Shown here one piece after another: positions 28,125-37,685 of a stretch of 64,000 nucleotides of DNA. Source of the stretch: Crocosphaera sp. (GTDB lineage Bacteria; Cyanobacteriota; Cyanobacteriia; Cyanobacteriales; Microcystaceae); NCBI GenBank assembly GCA_030065205.1, contig JASJDN010000008.1, positions 23,849 to 87,848 on the forward strand. Reading direction: 5' to 3'. The notes beneath the pieces are model-generated. The model did no database searches. It saw only the letters and a program-made list of their open reading frames with translations, and was not told the origin of the DNA. How positions within the stretch are numbered: the stretch's first letter is position 1; each line of letters begins with the position of its first letter. The translations under genes and the position numbers were made by a program.

Positions 28125-28217
28125 TGTTTTTGTATCTCCCGATTGTTTTGCTAAGTTTTCCTAGAATACGGTGTTGAAATCGTGTTTGATTGCTTATTGA
28201 CCAATTAAAGGTTTTTA

Positions 28218-28736
28218 TTAAGCAACAGCAGCAGCAGCGCGATCAAAGTATCCAGAGATTTCGGATACGATAGCGCTACAATCGCCTTGAGTGATACCAT
28301 TGCGATCGTTAACGATTGCAATAGCTGCTTCTTTCATTTTTTGTACGCCGTTAGCAACGGAAGCACCAGGAACACCTAAAGCAACGTAGGTTTCACGAAG
28401 GCCGTTTAAACAACGATCTTCAAGTACACTGCCGTCTCCACTGAAGGTAGCGTAGGTAACATAGCGTAAGATGATTTCCATATCCCGTAAACAAGCAGCC
28501 ATACGACGGCTGGTGTAAGCATTTCCACCGGGATTGATTAATTGGGGTTGCTCAGCGAATAAGGCGCGAGCAGCATCGGAAACGATGGCGGAAGCGTTGC
28601 TGGTGATGCGGTTAACGGAGTCCATCCGCTTGTTGCTTTCAGCTACCATTGCGCTCAGAGCATCAAGCTGGGAAGCAGATAGGAACTCACCACGGGCATC
28701 AGCTTGAGAAACAACTCTGGTAAATGCGTCGTACAT
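28218..28736 (-). CDS. cpcB: C-phycocyanin beta subunit
   Basis: 172 residues. Bilin cysteines are C82 (MAACLRD) and C153 (TQGDCSAI); N72 (GGNAYTSRR) is the asparagine methylated by CpcM in this family. First gene of the rod operon. The AGGAGA-like SD lies 8 bases upstream of the ATG. It forms trimers and hexamers with CpcA. Confidence 0.98.
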   Translation of the reverse strand: MYDAFTRVVSQADARGEFLSASQLDALSAMVAESNKRMDSVNRITSNASAIVSDAARALFAEQPQLINPGGNAYTSRRMAACLRDMEIILRYVTYATFSGDGSVLEDRCLNGLRETYVALGVPGASVANGVQKMKEAAIAIVNDRNGITQGDCSAIVSEISGYFDRAAAAVA

Positions 28737-29075
28737 TGAATTAATCTCCTACTTGACTTAATCAGTTGAGTTAGGTTAACAAAGGACTTCCATCAGGTCT
28801 GATTGTACTGTTGATACAGTTCTCAATCACTTTGGCCTCTTAAGTATCTTACAAAAGTTTTCTTAAGAAACCTGAGGAACCTTGATGATTATCTCAGAAT
28901 TATCAGAGGTGTTCAAGATGACCTTCATCTCTACTTGTGTCCCCTTCAAGTTAATTTTATACAATGCCTTTGTGTCATTATTTATTACATATTATTAAAA
29001 AAAATGCGGTTTCTCTGTAAAGTAATGTTAAGTAAATGTCTTAAAGCCCTTATATCACTGAAGTAGAGGGGGATC
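28737..29075 (-). promoter_or_regulatory. cpc operon upstream region
   Basis: 339 bp without a leftward gene precede cpcB, typical of the long 5' leaders of cpc operons. A TATAAA hexamer on the minus strand (28956-28961) is a reasonable -10 box; start there would give a leader of about 210 nt. No clear -35 box is at the right spacing. Position of the start site is inference. Confidence 0.4.
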
Positions 29076-29240
29076 ATGTTTCTTGTAATTGTGCTTTTAT
29101 TTTTTTTTGCCGTTAATTGGATTGCCTCTTACGTTATGGCAATTATCCCTATTCATTTATTGACTTTTTTAGGCTCTTTTTTACAATTTTTTCTCTTAAT
29201 TATGGTTTTACTCTTGTTTACTTGGTTTTTTGGTGAGTGA
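29076..29240 (+). CDS. Tiny very hydrophobic membrane protein (54 aa), unrecognised
   Basis: ATG at 29076 preceded by GAGGGGGAT (a good Shine-Dalgarno at 5-12 bases), 54 codons, TGA stop. Sequence begins MFLVIVLLFFFAVNWIASYV and has two hydrophobic helices (about 1-22 and 30-52) around a short polar turn, ending TWFFGE. It lies upstream of, and divergent from, the phycocyanin operon. I recognise no family. The SD and uniform hydrophobicity argue for a real small protein; chance T-rich composition is the alternative. Confidence 0.5.
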   Translation: MFLVIVLLFFFAVNWIASYVMAIIPIHLLTFLGSFLQFFLLIMVLLLFTWFFGE

Positions 29241-29270
29241 TCCCTGGAACGTTAGGAGCAGGGGGAAACT

Positions 29271-29311
29271 GGGAGTGTGGGAAGTGTGGGGAGTGTGGGG
29301 AGTGTGGGAGA
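29271..29311. repeat. Tandem GGGAGTGT-type octamer/nonamer array
   Basis: Four to five consecutive units of GGGAGTGT, GGGAAGTGT and GGGGAGTGT. It is one of three short G- or C-rich arrays flanking the M14/rimK gene pair. Confidence 0.8.
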
Positions 29312-29373
29312 GGGGGAGAAAAAGATTTCTGGTCTCCTTAACCTGCTTATGGAACTTCTGACTTCTGACTTCA

Positions 29374-30351
29374 TTAACCCCCCGTCACCCCATCACTTTT
29401 GACTAAAGCCAGATGAACGATCGCATCCCCTTGATTCACCAATGGGTTTTGGACTTGACCAATCACCACTCCCTGATCAGGAGAACGAACTTTTGCTTTA
29501 GTTTCGCCAAATGCGTCAGTAATAATACCCAAAAGTTGCTTTTTTTGGATTTCATCCCCTAAATTGATATCCAAACGCAGTAATCCACTACGAGATGCCC
29601 TAATCCATTTCGTTTTCTCGATTTCTAGGGAAGGGGATGGCATCTCTTCGGTTAGAGAATGGGCATACATTTCCAATAAATCCATCACTTGTAAAATCCC
29701 TCTGACTCCAATATCAATCGCTTCTGCATTAAAACGACAAGCTTCGCCTGCTTCGTATAACAGCACAGGAATCCCCTTTTTACTCGCTGCTTGACGAAGA
29801 GAACCGTCACGAGTGGTCGCATGAATCATCAACGGTGCGCCAAAGGCTTGAGCGCAGCGATAAGTCTCAGCATCTAGTAAATTAGCGCGAATTTGAGGTA
29901 AATTAATCCGAGGTTGGGCTGCTGTGTGTAGATCGATGCCGTGGGTACTATGGTTAACAATTTCTGTCATGAATAAATGGGCCAGACGGGAAGCTAAAGA
30001 ACCTTGAGGGGAACCCGGAAAAGAACGATTTAAGTCACGGCGATCGGGTAAATAACGGGATTGTTCAATAAAACCAAAAACATTGACCACTGGAACGGCA
30101 ATGATCGCCCCGTATAGATATTTAGGCTTAATTTTGTTTAAAATCTGTCGAATAATCTCAACCCCGTTGATTTCATCTCCATGAATGGCTGCACTTAACC
30201 ATAACGTCGGACCATTGTACTGACCATTAATCACTACCACAGGCAAAGAAATGGTTGTTCGGGTAGGAAGTTGAGCGACAGGAATCTCTAAGCGTTGTTT
30301 TTGGCCAGGGGCGATCGCTGCTCCACCTATTTCTAAGGTTTGTTTGGTCAT
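29374..30351 (-). CDS. Succinylglutamate desuccinylase/aspartoacylase family protein (M14-like)
   Basis: 325 residues. Zinc-site motifs are AAIHGDEINGVE (H-x-x-E) and the later GIDLHTA; the substrate-site region RRDLNRSFPG is typical. The C-terminal 80 residues form a biotinyl-lipoyl-like barrel. Family members cleave N-acyl groups or C-terminal amino acids. It follows rimK on the same strand, so it could remove the glutamates RimK adds, but that is inference. The last codons (VTGG) come from an octamer repeat that also occurs in the rimK gap. Confidence 0.85.
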   Translation of the reverse strand: MTKQTLEIGGAAIAPGQKQRLEIPVAQLPTRTTISLPVVVINGQYNGPTLWLSAAIHGDEINGVEIIRQILNKIKPKYLYGAIIAVPVVNVFGFIEQSRYLPDRRDLNRSFPGSPQGSLASRLAHLFMTEIVNHSTHGIDLHTAAQPRINLPQIRANLLDAETYRCAQAFGAPLMIHATTRDGSLRQAASKKGIPVLLYEAGEACRFNAEAIDIGVRGILQVMDLLEMYAHSLTEEMPSPSLEIEKTKWIRASRSGLLRLDINLGDEIQKKQLLGIITDAFGETKAKVRSPDQGVVIGQVQNPLVNQGDAIVHLALVKSDGVTGG

Positions 30352-30376
30352 GATTTAGTTCAGATTGGAAGACTTT

Positions 30377-30424
30377 GGAGACTAGGAGACTGGGAGACTA
30401 GGAGACTGGGAGACTGGGAGACTA
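30377..30424. repeat. Six tandem GGAGACTR octamers
   Basis: GGAGACTA and GGAGACTG alternate as six perfect 8-bp units, between rimK and the M14-like gene. Unit number is likely to vary between strains. Confidence 0.9.
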
Positions 30425-30448
30425 AGAGAAATGATTGATATATATTCC

Positions 30449-30488
30449 CCCCGTCACCCCATCACCCCATCACCCCGTCACCCCATCA
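30449..30488. repeat. Five tandem CCCCRTCA octamers
   Basis: CCCCGTCA or CCCCATCA repeated five times, 8 bases before the end of rimK. Two more copies of the same unit sit at the 3' end of the neighbouring M14-like gene (about 29381-29396). Confidence 0.9.
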
Positions 30489-30496
30489 CTCCCTAT

Positions 30497-31402
30497 CTAA
30501 AACTGAATGCGATCGCGGGTACTACCAGAGGGGGCATTTTTGGCTAAAAATTCGATAATTTTCTTGGCCACATCAATTTCGGATGCTTTTTCAATCCCTT
30601 CCAAACCTGGGGAGGAGTTGACTTCCATTACCACGGGGCCGTGATTAGAGCGCAACATATCCACCCCTGCTACTTTTAATCCCATAGATTTTGCAGCCCT
30701 GGCGGCGGTGGTTCGTTCTTCTGGGGTCAATTTCACCATATCGGCTTTTCCCCCCCGATGAAGATTAGACCGGAAGTCCCCTTCGGCTCCTTTGCGTTTC
30801 ATGGCTGCGACAACTTTACCCCCAACCACGAAACAGCGTAAATCCACACCGGCTGCCTCTTTGATAAACTCTTGTACCAAAATGTTCGCGTCTAACTGAC
30901 GGAAGGCTTCTATGACTGATTTAGCTGCGTTCTGGGTATCAGCGAGAACCACGCCTATACCTTGGGTTCCTTCTAATAATTTAATGACCACTGGCGCACC
31001 TCCCACAAAGTCCAGTAAACCATCAATATCCTGTGTGGCATGGGCAAATCCTGTGACCGGCAAACCGATGCCATCTCTGGCTAAAATTTGTAAGCAACGT
31101 AGTTTGTCACGGGAACGAGAAATGGCTTGTGATTCATTGGCACTAAACACTCCCATCACTTCAAACTGACGCACAACCGCAGTGCCATAAAAGGTCTTTG
31201 AGGCTGCGATACGGGGAATAACCGCATCAAAACTCTCTAGAGGTTTCCCGTTGTAATAAACCGCAGGTTTATGGGAAGTAATATTCATATAACAGCGAAG
31301 ATAATTAACCACACGCATATCATGTCCGAGTTCTTCTCCGGCTTCTTTAAGTCTTCTTGTGGAGTATAGAGTGGCATCTTGGGACAAGATGGCAATTTTC
31401 AT
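30497..31402 (-). CDS. rimK: RimK-family ATP-grasp glutamate ligase
   Basis: 301 residues, the normal RimK length. ATP-grasp motifs: [38 protein letters not shown] and [20 protein letters not shown]. RimK adds glutamate residues to the C-terminus of ribosomal protein S6 in E. coli; homologues also make other peptide-like conjugates. Start [18 protein letters not shown] is family-typical. Probably co-transcribed with the M14-like gene, with a 145-bp gap filled by tandem repeats. Confidence 0.93.
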   Translation of the reverse strand: MKIAILSQDATLYSTRRLKEAGEELGHDMRVVNYLRCYMNITSHKPAVYYNGKPLESFDAVIPRIAASKTFYGTAVVRQFEVMGVFSANESQAISRSRDKLRCLQILARDGIGLPVTGFAHATQDIDGLLDFVGGAPVVIKLLEGTQGIGVVLADTQNAAKSVIEAFRQLDANILVQEFIKEAAGVDLRCFVVGGKVVAAMKRKGAEGDFRSNLHRGGKADMVKLTPEERTTAARAAKSMGLKVAGVDMLRSNHGPVVMEVNSSPGLEGIEKASEIDVAKKIIEFLAKNAPSGSTRDRIQF

Positions 31403-31755
31403 AAAGTTTCCTCTGTGTTCGACAAATGAGTTGATGGGTTTTGTGCTGTTTACATTTTATGAGACTGGGGGAATCTTTGCGATCGCTGATTATTAAAAGG
31501 CTTTTGTAGACTCAATCGCTATGTTGATCCCTATCAAAAAAATAATTTATGGGAATGATTAAGTATTTTAATGAAACTACCGAACCTGTTATAGACAGTT
31601 TGTGTTACTCTAAGAGGCTTTAAGAAAGTATGGGAACTAATTTTTGTAGTTTTAGTTCTTTTCTAATTAGGGATTGACAAATTCGAGTCAATGACGGCAA
31701 TCTGAAAAAAAGTTAAAATTATTAACTCGGTTTTAAAATTGCTGGTTTTATATTT
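31403..31755. other. Divergent intergenic region (rimK / DUF3370)
   Basis: 353 bp. It contains a HIP1 site, a TTGACA hexamer (31674-31679) that forms part of a 6-bp inverted repeat ATTGAC-N8-GTCAAT, and no gene that I can support. It presumably carries both promoters. Confidence 0.45.
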
Positions 31756-33162
31756 ATGTTTTCTTTACTATCATCACTACTCATCGCACAAACTGCGTCC
31801 TATCCCTTAACTTATCGGGAAAGGAACCCTCAATTTATCACTCAACCTCAAGAGATACGCCCTCTACCTGGCCAACTCAATGATGTTCTAGTTTTTAATA
31901 GCAATAGTCCTGAAGTGGTATCGACTGAAGGAGTGTTATTGTCGACGTTTCCTGCCAACGGCAAACGTAACCCTAACGCCCATCTCAATCATCCCATAGA
32001 AGGCCGTTTTGACGTTTTCACTCATCATATTTCCCGACCGGCGCGAGGGAATAAAACGCTTTATCAGGGTCTTTTGGTTCATAACCCCACCTCAGAAACG
32101 GTGGTGGTAAAAGTGTTACAAGGAGCAAGTTATCTCAACTCTTCTGATGCACCGTTTATTAGTCTTCCTCCCATTGTTGAAGATCCTTCAGGACAGGTAT
32201 TTTCTGGTCCAGGTTCCCGTTTGATGGGGGATATTTTGCGAGGAGTTAACCAAGAGGAATTATCCCGTCGTATTGTCATCCCACCCTATCAAAGTCGGAT
32301 GCTGTTTACCCTTCCTATTAAGCCCAGTAGCGCGCGCTCAACGTTTCTAAAGGTTTATACCAACGGGCCTCTTTATATGGCTAATTTAGCCCTCTATGAA
32401 GTGGCAGAACAAATCAAATACACAGAAGGCGACAAAGAGAAAGTCAAAATTGCCTATAGAGAACCCAACCTCAACGAATGGCGACATATTGTTACTAAAG
32501 GAAGTTTAATTTATCCGAGAGACTTGGCCCCGACTCCCCCAGATGTGGACTATGGAGATAAGACTATTTATGGCCGAGTTGCCGGTATTTCTGTGGGGTC
32601 AGAATGGGAAGCAAGACTAAGTGACGGACCAGGAAAACCCTATCTGAGTATTCCTAAGAGGGGTGGAGCGTTTTCCTATCCCCTGAGTACGGTGACAACG
32701 GGAACCCATGGCACAAAACAGATACAAAGTGCGCCCATGTTAGTGCGCTATCCTGATACGGCCTATCAAGCTCATGGAAACTATGGGGTACATTATAATT
32801 TAACCCTACCCTTGGTAAATAAAACCAACGAACCCCAAACAGTAGCCGTCACTTTACAAACCCCTTTCAAGAAAAATGAATACGCCGATCGCCTCATCTT
32901 TTCCCGTCGGCCTCAAGGTCAAGTGTTCTTTCGCGGAACAGTACAGGTGAATTATGAAGATAGGGAAGGAACGACTCAAGAGCGTTTCTTTCATTTAGTA
33001 CAGCGACAAGGACAACAAGGGGAACCTTTGGTAAGATTCAATTTAAAACCAGGGGAACAGAAAATGGTTGAAGTGGACTTTCTCTATCCTCCTGATGCAA
33101 CCCCTCCTCAAGTTTTAACTGTGGAAACCATGCAACTGTTTTACGGTAATCTTCCTAAGTGA
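31756..33162 (+). CDS. DUF3370 domain protein
   Basis: 468 residues. It has a short hydrophobic N-terminus (MFSLLSSLLIAQTASYPL) that may be a signal peptide and then matches the cyanobacteria-specific DUF3370 pattern (RPLPGQLNDVLVFNSNSPEV, HHISRP, LVHNPT, GRVAGISVGSEW). It is rich in beta-strand-like segments; function unknown, location probably cell envelope. The stop codon at 33160-33162 is only a few bases from the right end of a tnpB element. Confidence 0.85.
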   Translation: MFSLLSSLLIAQTASYPLTYRERNPQFITQPQEIRPLPGQLNDVLVFNSNSPEVVSTEGVLLSTFPANGKRNPNAHLNHPIEGRFDVFTHHISRPARGNKTLYQGLLVHNPTSETVVVKVLQGASYLNSSDAPFISLPPIVEDPSGQVFSGPGSRLMGDILRGVNQEELSRRIVIPPYQSRMLFTLPIKPSSARSTFLKVYTNGPLYMANLALYEVAEQIKYTEGDKEKVKIAYREPNLNEWRHIVTKGSLIYPRDLAPTPPDVDYGDKTIYGRVAGISVGSEWEARLSDGPGKPYLSIPKRGGAFSYPLSTVTTGTHGTKQIQSAPMLVRYPDTAYQAHGNYGVHYNLTLPLVNKTNEPQTVAVTLQTPFKKNEYADRLIFSRRPQGQVFFRGTVQVNYEDREGTTQERFFHLVQRQGQQGEPLVRFNLKPGEQKMVEVDFLYPPDATPPQVLTVETMQLFYGNLPK

Positions 33163-33168
33163 CATCCT

Positions 33169-33201
33169 CCCACGCTATGCTGCTAGGCAGTATAGCGTGG
33201 G
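33169..33201. repeat. Right-end hairpin of the solo-tnpB element
   Basis: CCCACGCTAT (33169-33178) pairs with ATAGCGTGGG (33192-33201). The tnpB stop (TAG, 33183-33185 on the minus strand) lies inside the loop, so the omega-RNA scaffold overlaps the tnpB 3' end. Confidence 0.75.
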
Positions 33202-34466
33202 CTTCCCAACTCACGATGGGATATTTCTGCCCACAGGGGTATTTCCCTACGCCAGTTATCTAGGCTCATCACCCCCGACACCTCGACTTGACAGACGGTT
33301 TCCGTTCGGCAGAGTCCCTGCCTACTATGTGTTTCTATGCCTCGATTACAGATTTCTTGTGCGCTGGCCACGTCTCTATCACATTGATAGCCACATTCAG
33401 AGCAATTGTGAACCCTATCAGCTAGGGTTTTTCTGACTTCTGCACGACAATTAGGACAAGTCTGGCTAGTTCCCCGATGGTCAACCACTCCAAAATACTT
33501 ACCCCTTATCTGACAGACATATTTTAGAATATCCCTAAATTGCCCAAAACCTGCATCAAGAGTATGTTTTCCCAGAAAGCCTTTAGCCATTGTACGAAAG
33601 TCAATATCTTCCATAAAGATAGAGTCTCCCATATCACAGACTTTATGGGCTAATTTGAATTGATAATCTTTCCGCTTGAAAGCAATATGATTGTGTTGCT
33701 TTTCTACTTTCTTTCTGGCTTTTTCGTAGTTCTGGGAACGTTGTTTTTTTCGACTTAAGCGATGTTGCAGTAATTTCAACTTGCGGTATTCACTTTTGAA
33801 GAATTTGCGTCCTTTTTCTACATAATTATCACTGGTAGCTAAATAACTAGAAAGTCCAACATCAAGGCCAAGAAAATGACCAAATGGGGTCTCTATTTCA
33901 GGTAAAGTTATGTCAGATTGAATGCTAATTACAGCAAACCACCCCTTAGCTTTTTTAATAACTCTTACCTGTTTAATAACAAATCCGTTAGGGATTGGAC
34001 GATGAAGATTTATTTGTACTTTCCCCAGTTTTGGTAAGTTTATTTGCCACCCAGTCAAAGGGTTGCTTCTAAACTGAGGAAACAATAACGATTTCATCTG
34101 TCCATATTTCTTGAACCGAGGAAAACCAAACCCCCGATTACGAAAAAAATCCCAAGCATCATGAAGTCTTCTTACATTAGTTTGTAAGACTTGGCTTGGG
34201 ACTTTAGCTAATTCAGGAAATACTTTCTTAGCTTTCGGTAATTGGTTTTGTTGCTGATGATAACTTGGGAAAGGATAATCAGCAGACATTATATATTCTG
34301 ACTCTAAACTACACCGATCCATTGGACACTTACGAGAAGCAATCCAATCCTTTAATTCACGCAAAGCGTAGTTATAAGAACGGCGACAAATCTCTAGCCA
34401 TTCAGACAACATTGCCTCTTGTTTACTATCAGGGTAGATTCGGTACGAGTAATTCAGAGTCAGCAT
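33183..34466 (-). CDS. tnpB: TnpB RNA-guided nuclease (IS1341-type), apparently intact
   Basis: 427 residues. RuvC triad D202 (FLGLDVGLSSYLA), E286 (SIFMEDIDF) and D365 (CDRDVASAQ). Zinc finger intact: C337/C340 (TCPNC) and C355/C358 (CSECGY). N-terminus MLTLNYSYRIYP and the conserved TSQTC are typical. In contrast to the other TnpB at 11-12.5 kb, all ligands are present. If transcribed, its guide would begin just left of the element, in the 3' end of the DUF3370 gene, on the antisense strand. Confidence 0.93.
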   Translation of the reverse strand: MLTLNYSYRIYPDSKQEAMLSEWLEICRRSYNYALRELKDWIASRKCPMDRCSLESEYIMSADYPFPSYHQQQNQLPKAKKVFPELAKVPSQVLQTNVRRLHDAWDFFRNRGFGFPRFKKYGQMKSLLFPQFRSNPLTGWQINLPKLGKVQINLHRPIPNGFVIKQVRVIKKAKGWFAVISIQSDITLPEIETPFGHFLGLDVGLSSYLATSDNYVEKGRKFFKSEYRKLKLLQHRLSRKKQRSQNYEKARKKVEKQHNHIAFKRKDYQFKLAHKVCDMGDSIFMEDIDFRTMAKGFLGKHTLDAGFGQFRDILKYVCQIRGKYFGVVDHRGTSQTCPNCRAEVRKTLADRVHNCSECGYQCDRDVASAQEICNRGIETHSRQGLCRTETVCQVEVSGVMSLDNWRREIPLWAEISHRELGSPRYTA

Positions 34467-34766
34467 ACAAACGATGTTAGCACAAAACTGCTAAAATGGT
34501 AACACAGCTTATCTAGGCGAGGTTGTGCTGTCGCACGTTAATATATTGGTCGGGCTGTATCCACACGCAGATTGCTTCGTTCCTCGCAACTGCCGATTCC
34601 CTTAAACTCCTCGGACGGTATAGCGTGGGACTTAGCCCGACATTTAAGTTAAATTTGGTGTAGGGGGTGTCTCTGGGCTAAAATCACCCCCAATTGCATT
34701 TTTTTTCCAATGTTGTAACAAGTGAAGTACCAACGTAAGACGATGTGGCTTCCCAGGCTCAGACAA

Positions 34767-34794
34767 TAAAAAAAGTCCGCTAACACGGCGGACT
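34767..34794 (-). terminator. Rho-independent terminator of amt
   Basis: AGTCCGC (34774-34780) pairs with GCGGACT (34788-34794). On the minus strand the stem is followed by a run of seven T. It lies 21 bases after the amt stop. Confidence 0.85.
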
Positions 34795-34815
34795 CATGGT
34801 TGAGATGGAAATTAA

Positions 34816-36312
34816 TTACATTCCAGCCCCAGTGGGAATATCGTCATTAATACTATGAGAACCGGAACCACCAAACCCATCGGGTTCTTTAACAAACCCA
34901 TGATAAGCTTCCATGCCATGTTCTCCCACATCAAGACCATTCAGTTCTTCTTCACCACTAACGCGGATACCTATGGTCATTTTTAGAACTGTCCAAACAA
35001 CGGCACTAAAAGCAACTGTAAACGCACCAATGGCAACAATACCAATGATTTGATTAATCAGTTGACCAATACCGCCACCGTAGAATAAACCGGTTTCCAT
35101 GTTGAATAAACCAACGGCTAAGGTTCCCCACATTCCGTTAACTAAGTGAACAGAAACCGCCCCAACCGGATCATCAATTTTGAGAACCGTATCGATGAAG
35201 CTAACAGAAAAAACAACAATAACACCAGCAACCGCACCGATGATCACCGCACCCCAATAGGATACGCCATCACAACCGGCGGTGATACCCACTAACCCGG
35301 CTAAGATACCATTGATAATCATGGAGAGATCGGGTTTACCGTCTTTTGACCAAGCCACGAAGGTTGCTGCAACACCACCAGCAGCTGCTGCGAGGTTGGT
35401 GGTAACAGCGATGTAAGGAACGGCACTATCAGCAGCTAACTGGGAACCGGGGTTAAACCCGAACCAGCCGATCCAGAGGATGAGACAGCCTAGGGTAGCA
35501 ATACTCATGTTATGACCAGGAATAGCCTGGGGACGACCATCGACGTATTTACCCATTCTTGGCCCCAGGATGGCTGCGCCAACTAATGCAGCCCAACCCC
35601 CAACGGAGTGAACTACCGTAGAACCCGCAAAGTCGCTAAAACCAAGGGAACCTAACCAACCACCACTCCAAACCCAGTGGCCGGTGATGGCATAGGAAAT
35701 AGCCACTAACAGTAAGCTAAAGATGATAAATGAGTTAAACTTGATCCGTTCCGCTACTGCCCCAGACACAATGGTGGCTGCGGTTCCAGCGAAAGCGGCT
35801 TGGAATAAGAAAGCCACAGAAACAGGCAGTCCCACAGGAAAGGGGTCAAGGCCATAGGTAGCCGGTTCTCCACTGAGGAACCAACCCCCAAACCCAATCA
35901 GAGGATTTTCAGGGCCGCCAAACATCAGAGAATAACCGATCGCCCAATAAGCGAGAGTGGCTAAGGCAAAGACAATCAGGTTTTTAGCCAGGATATTAAC
36001 CGCATTTTTGTGACGACAAAAGCCGGTTTCTAACATCCCGAAACCCGCATTCATGAAGATGACGAGAATCGCTGCAATCAGTACCCAAATCGCATTGAGG
36101 GTTCCTTGCAGTTGAATAATGGCCTCAGGAGTGGCCTCGGTAATAGCTAATACATCAATTTCTACATCTTGTGCCACGACAGCCTTATTTACCACGATAG
36201 TGATAATGGCTGCTAAAGGAATACAAGCAATCCAATAAGGAGAGAAGGATCCGGCAATGGTTTTTAACGGTTGCCAGATAGAGACATCTTTTTTTGTTCG
36301 TGTTGATACCAT
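34816..36312 (-). CDS. amt: Ammonium transporter (Amt family)
   Basis: 498 residues with about eleven TM helices and an extra N-terminal hydrophobic stretch. Signatures [29 protein letters not shown] (first residues of the Amt signature) and [15 protein letters not shown] with the pore histidines. Conducts NH4+/NH3 into the cell and usually is under NtcA control; a convincing NtcA box (GTA-N8-TAC) was not found in the 225-bp divergent region shared with ribD. Confidence 0.93.
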   Translation of the reverse strand: MVSTRTKKDVSIWQPLKTIAGSFSPYWIACIPLAAIITIVVNKAVVAQDVEIDVLAITEATPEAIIQLQGTLNAIWVLIAAILVIFMNAGFGMLETGFCRHKNAVNILAKNLIVFALATLAYWAIGYSLMFGGPENPLIGFGGWFLSGEPATYGLDPFPVGLPVSVAFLFQAAFAGTAATIVSGAVAERIKFNSFIIFSLLLVAISYAITGHWVWSGGWLGSLGFSDFAGSTVVHSVGGWAALVGAAILGPRMGKYVDGRPQAIPGHNMSIATLGCLILWIGWFGFNPGSQLAADSAVPYIAVTTNLAAAAGGVAATFVAWSKDGKPDLSMIINGILAGLVGITAGCDGVSYWGAVIIGAVAGVIVVFSVSFIDTVLKIDDPVGAVSVHLVNGMWGTLAVGLFNMETGLFYGGGIGQLINQIIGIVAIGAFTVAFSAVVWTVLKMTIGIRVSGEEELNGLDVGEHGMEAYHGFVKEPDGFGGSGSHSINDDIPTGAGM

Positions 36313-36537
36313 TTTTAGGAGATGATTAAGAAAATCATTAACACTGAAAATAACTGAATGTTGAGTGATAAAGTCTCTAGTTCGGTTATTTTCTTCTTTA
36401 GTGTATAAACTCTAGAGAGAATCCCTGGATTTCGTCAAGGTCACTTAAGGATTTTCCCTAAATTTTGATTAAAATCTTAAACTTTTTCCCACAATCTGTT
36501 AATTTTTTTACCGTTTTCTCTGTATTTTTGGCTGCAT

Positions 36538-37623
36538 ATGACTCAAGAAAATTTTGACCAACAAATGATGCAACGCTGTTTAACTTTAGCCCGTCAGGGG
36601 TTAGGTTATACCGCCCCTAATCCCTTGGTAGGGGCTGTTATCGTCAAAAATGGTGAAATTGTTGGGGAAGGATTTCACCCCAAAGCCGGAGAACCCCATG
36701 CAGAAGTTTTCGCCTTACGAGAAGCGGGGGAAAAGGCAGCAGGAGGGACAGTTTATGTTAATTTGGAACCTTGTAACCATTATGGTCGGACACCCCCTTG
36801 TACAGAGGCATTAATCGGGGCTAAGGTGGCTAAAGTAGTGGTGGGTATGGTAGACCCTAACCCGTTGGTATCGGGAAAAGGTATTGCTAAGTTAAAAGAG
36901 GCAGGAATAGAGGTGATCGTTGGGGTAGAAGAAACCGCTTGTCGTCGACTTAATGAGGCATTTTGTCATCGTATTGTGCATCATCGCCCCTTCGGTATCT
37001 TAAAATATGCCATGACCCTTGATGGTAAAATTGCCAGCAGTACCGGCCATAGTGCTTGGGTAACGGGAACGGCTTCCCGTCACTTGGTTCATCAAATTAG
37101 GGCCAGTTGTGATGTGGTAATCGTTGGGGGAAATACGGTACGACGGGATAACCCCCATTTGACCCTTCATCAAGTCCCTGGACGTAACCCGTTGCGGGTG
37201 GTGATGAGCCGGAACCTACACCTACCCCAACAAGCCCATCTTTGGGATGTTACCACAGCACCTACCCTTGTGTTTACGGAATGGGGAAAACATCCATCTT
37301 TACAAGCAGAATTACGCAATAAAGGGGTTGAAGTCATTGAATTATCCCCGTTAACTCCTTCTGAGGTTATGGATGTTCTCTATGAACGTCAATTATCTAG
37401 TATTTTATGGGAATGTGGCGGAGTTTTAGGGGCTAAAGCTATCAGCGAAGGAGTTATTCAAAAAATTATGGCATTTATTGCCCCGAAAATTATCGGTGGT
37501 GTTTCTGCTGCTTCTCCAGTGGGTGATTTAGGGCTAGAAAAAATGTCCGATGCTCTATCATTACAAGATGTTACGATTCGTCAGGTGGATGAGGATATTT
37601 TAGTAGAAGGATATTTCAAGTAA
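36538..37623 (+). CDS. ribD: Bifunctional riboflavin deaminase/reductase RibD
   Basis: 361 residues. The N-terminal deaminase (1-145) has the zinc site HAE (PHAEVFAL) and PCNHYGRTPPC; the C-terminal reductase (150-361) has KYAMTLDGKIASSTGHSAWV and an NADPH fold. It performs two consecutive steps of riboflavin synthesis. Divergent from amt. Confidence 0.95.
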   Translation: MTQENFDQQMMQRCLTLARQGLGYTAPNPLVGAVIVKNGEIVGEGFHPKAGEPHAEVFALREAGEKAAGGTVYVNLEPCNHYGRTPPCTEALIGAKVAKVVVGMVDPNPLVSGKGIAKLKEAGIEVIVGVEETACRRLNEAFCHRIVHHRPFGILKYAMTLDGKIASSTGHSAWVTGTASRHLVHQIRASCDVVIVGGNTVRRDNPHLTLHQVPGRNPLRVVMSRNLHLPQQAHLWDVTTAPTLVFTEWGKHPSLQAELRNKGVEVIELSPLTPSEVMDVLYERQLSSILWECGGVLGAKAISEGVIQKIMAFIAPKIIGGVSAASPVGDLGLEKMSDALSLQDVTIRQVDEDILVEGYFK

Positions 37624-37685
37624 TGATAACAATTTGTCGTTTCAGGGAACTCTAAAATTATCAACCTGAATGATAATGAGTATCC

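Larger units (their letters stand above)
33166..34640 (-). mobile_element. Solo-tnpB (IS1341-type) element
   Basis: About 1.47 kb containing one leftward tnpB and no tnpA. Its right end is the hairpin at 33169-33201 and its left end shares CCCACGCTATAC (minus strand, near 34617-34628). Such elements depend on a TnpA supplied in trans; the divergent element at 11-13 kb has hairpins with a CCCACGCT core and might do so. Borders on the left are approximate. Confidence 0.75.

Noticed and set aside
34816..36312. NtcA box (GTA-N8-TAC) before amt
   Set aside because: I searched the 225-bp divergent region by eye and found no good match, so I did not annotate one.
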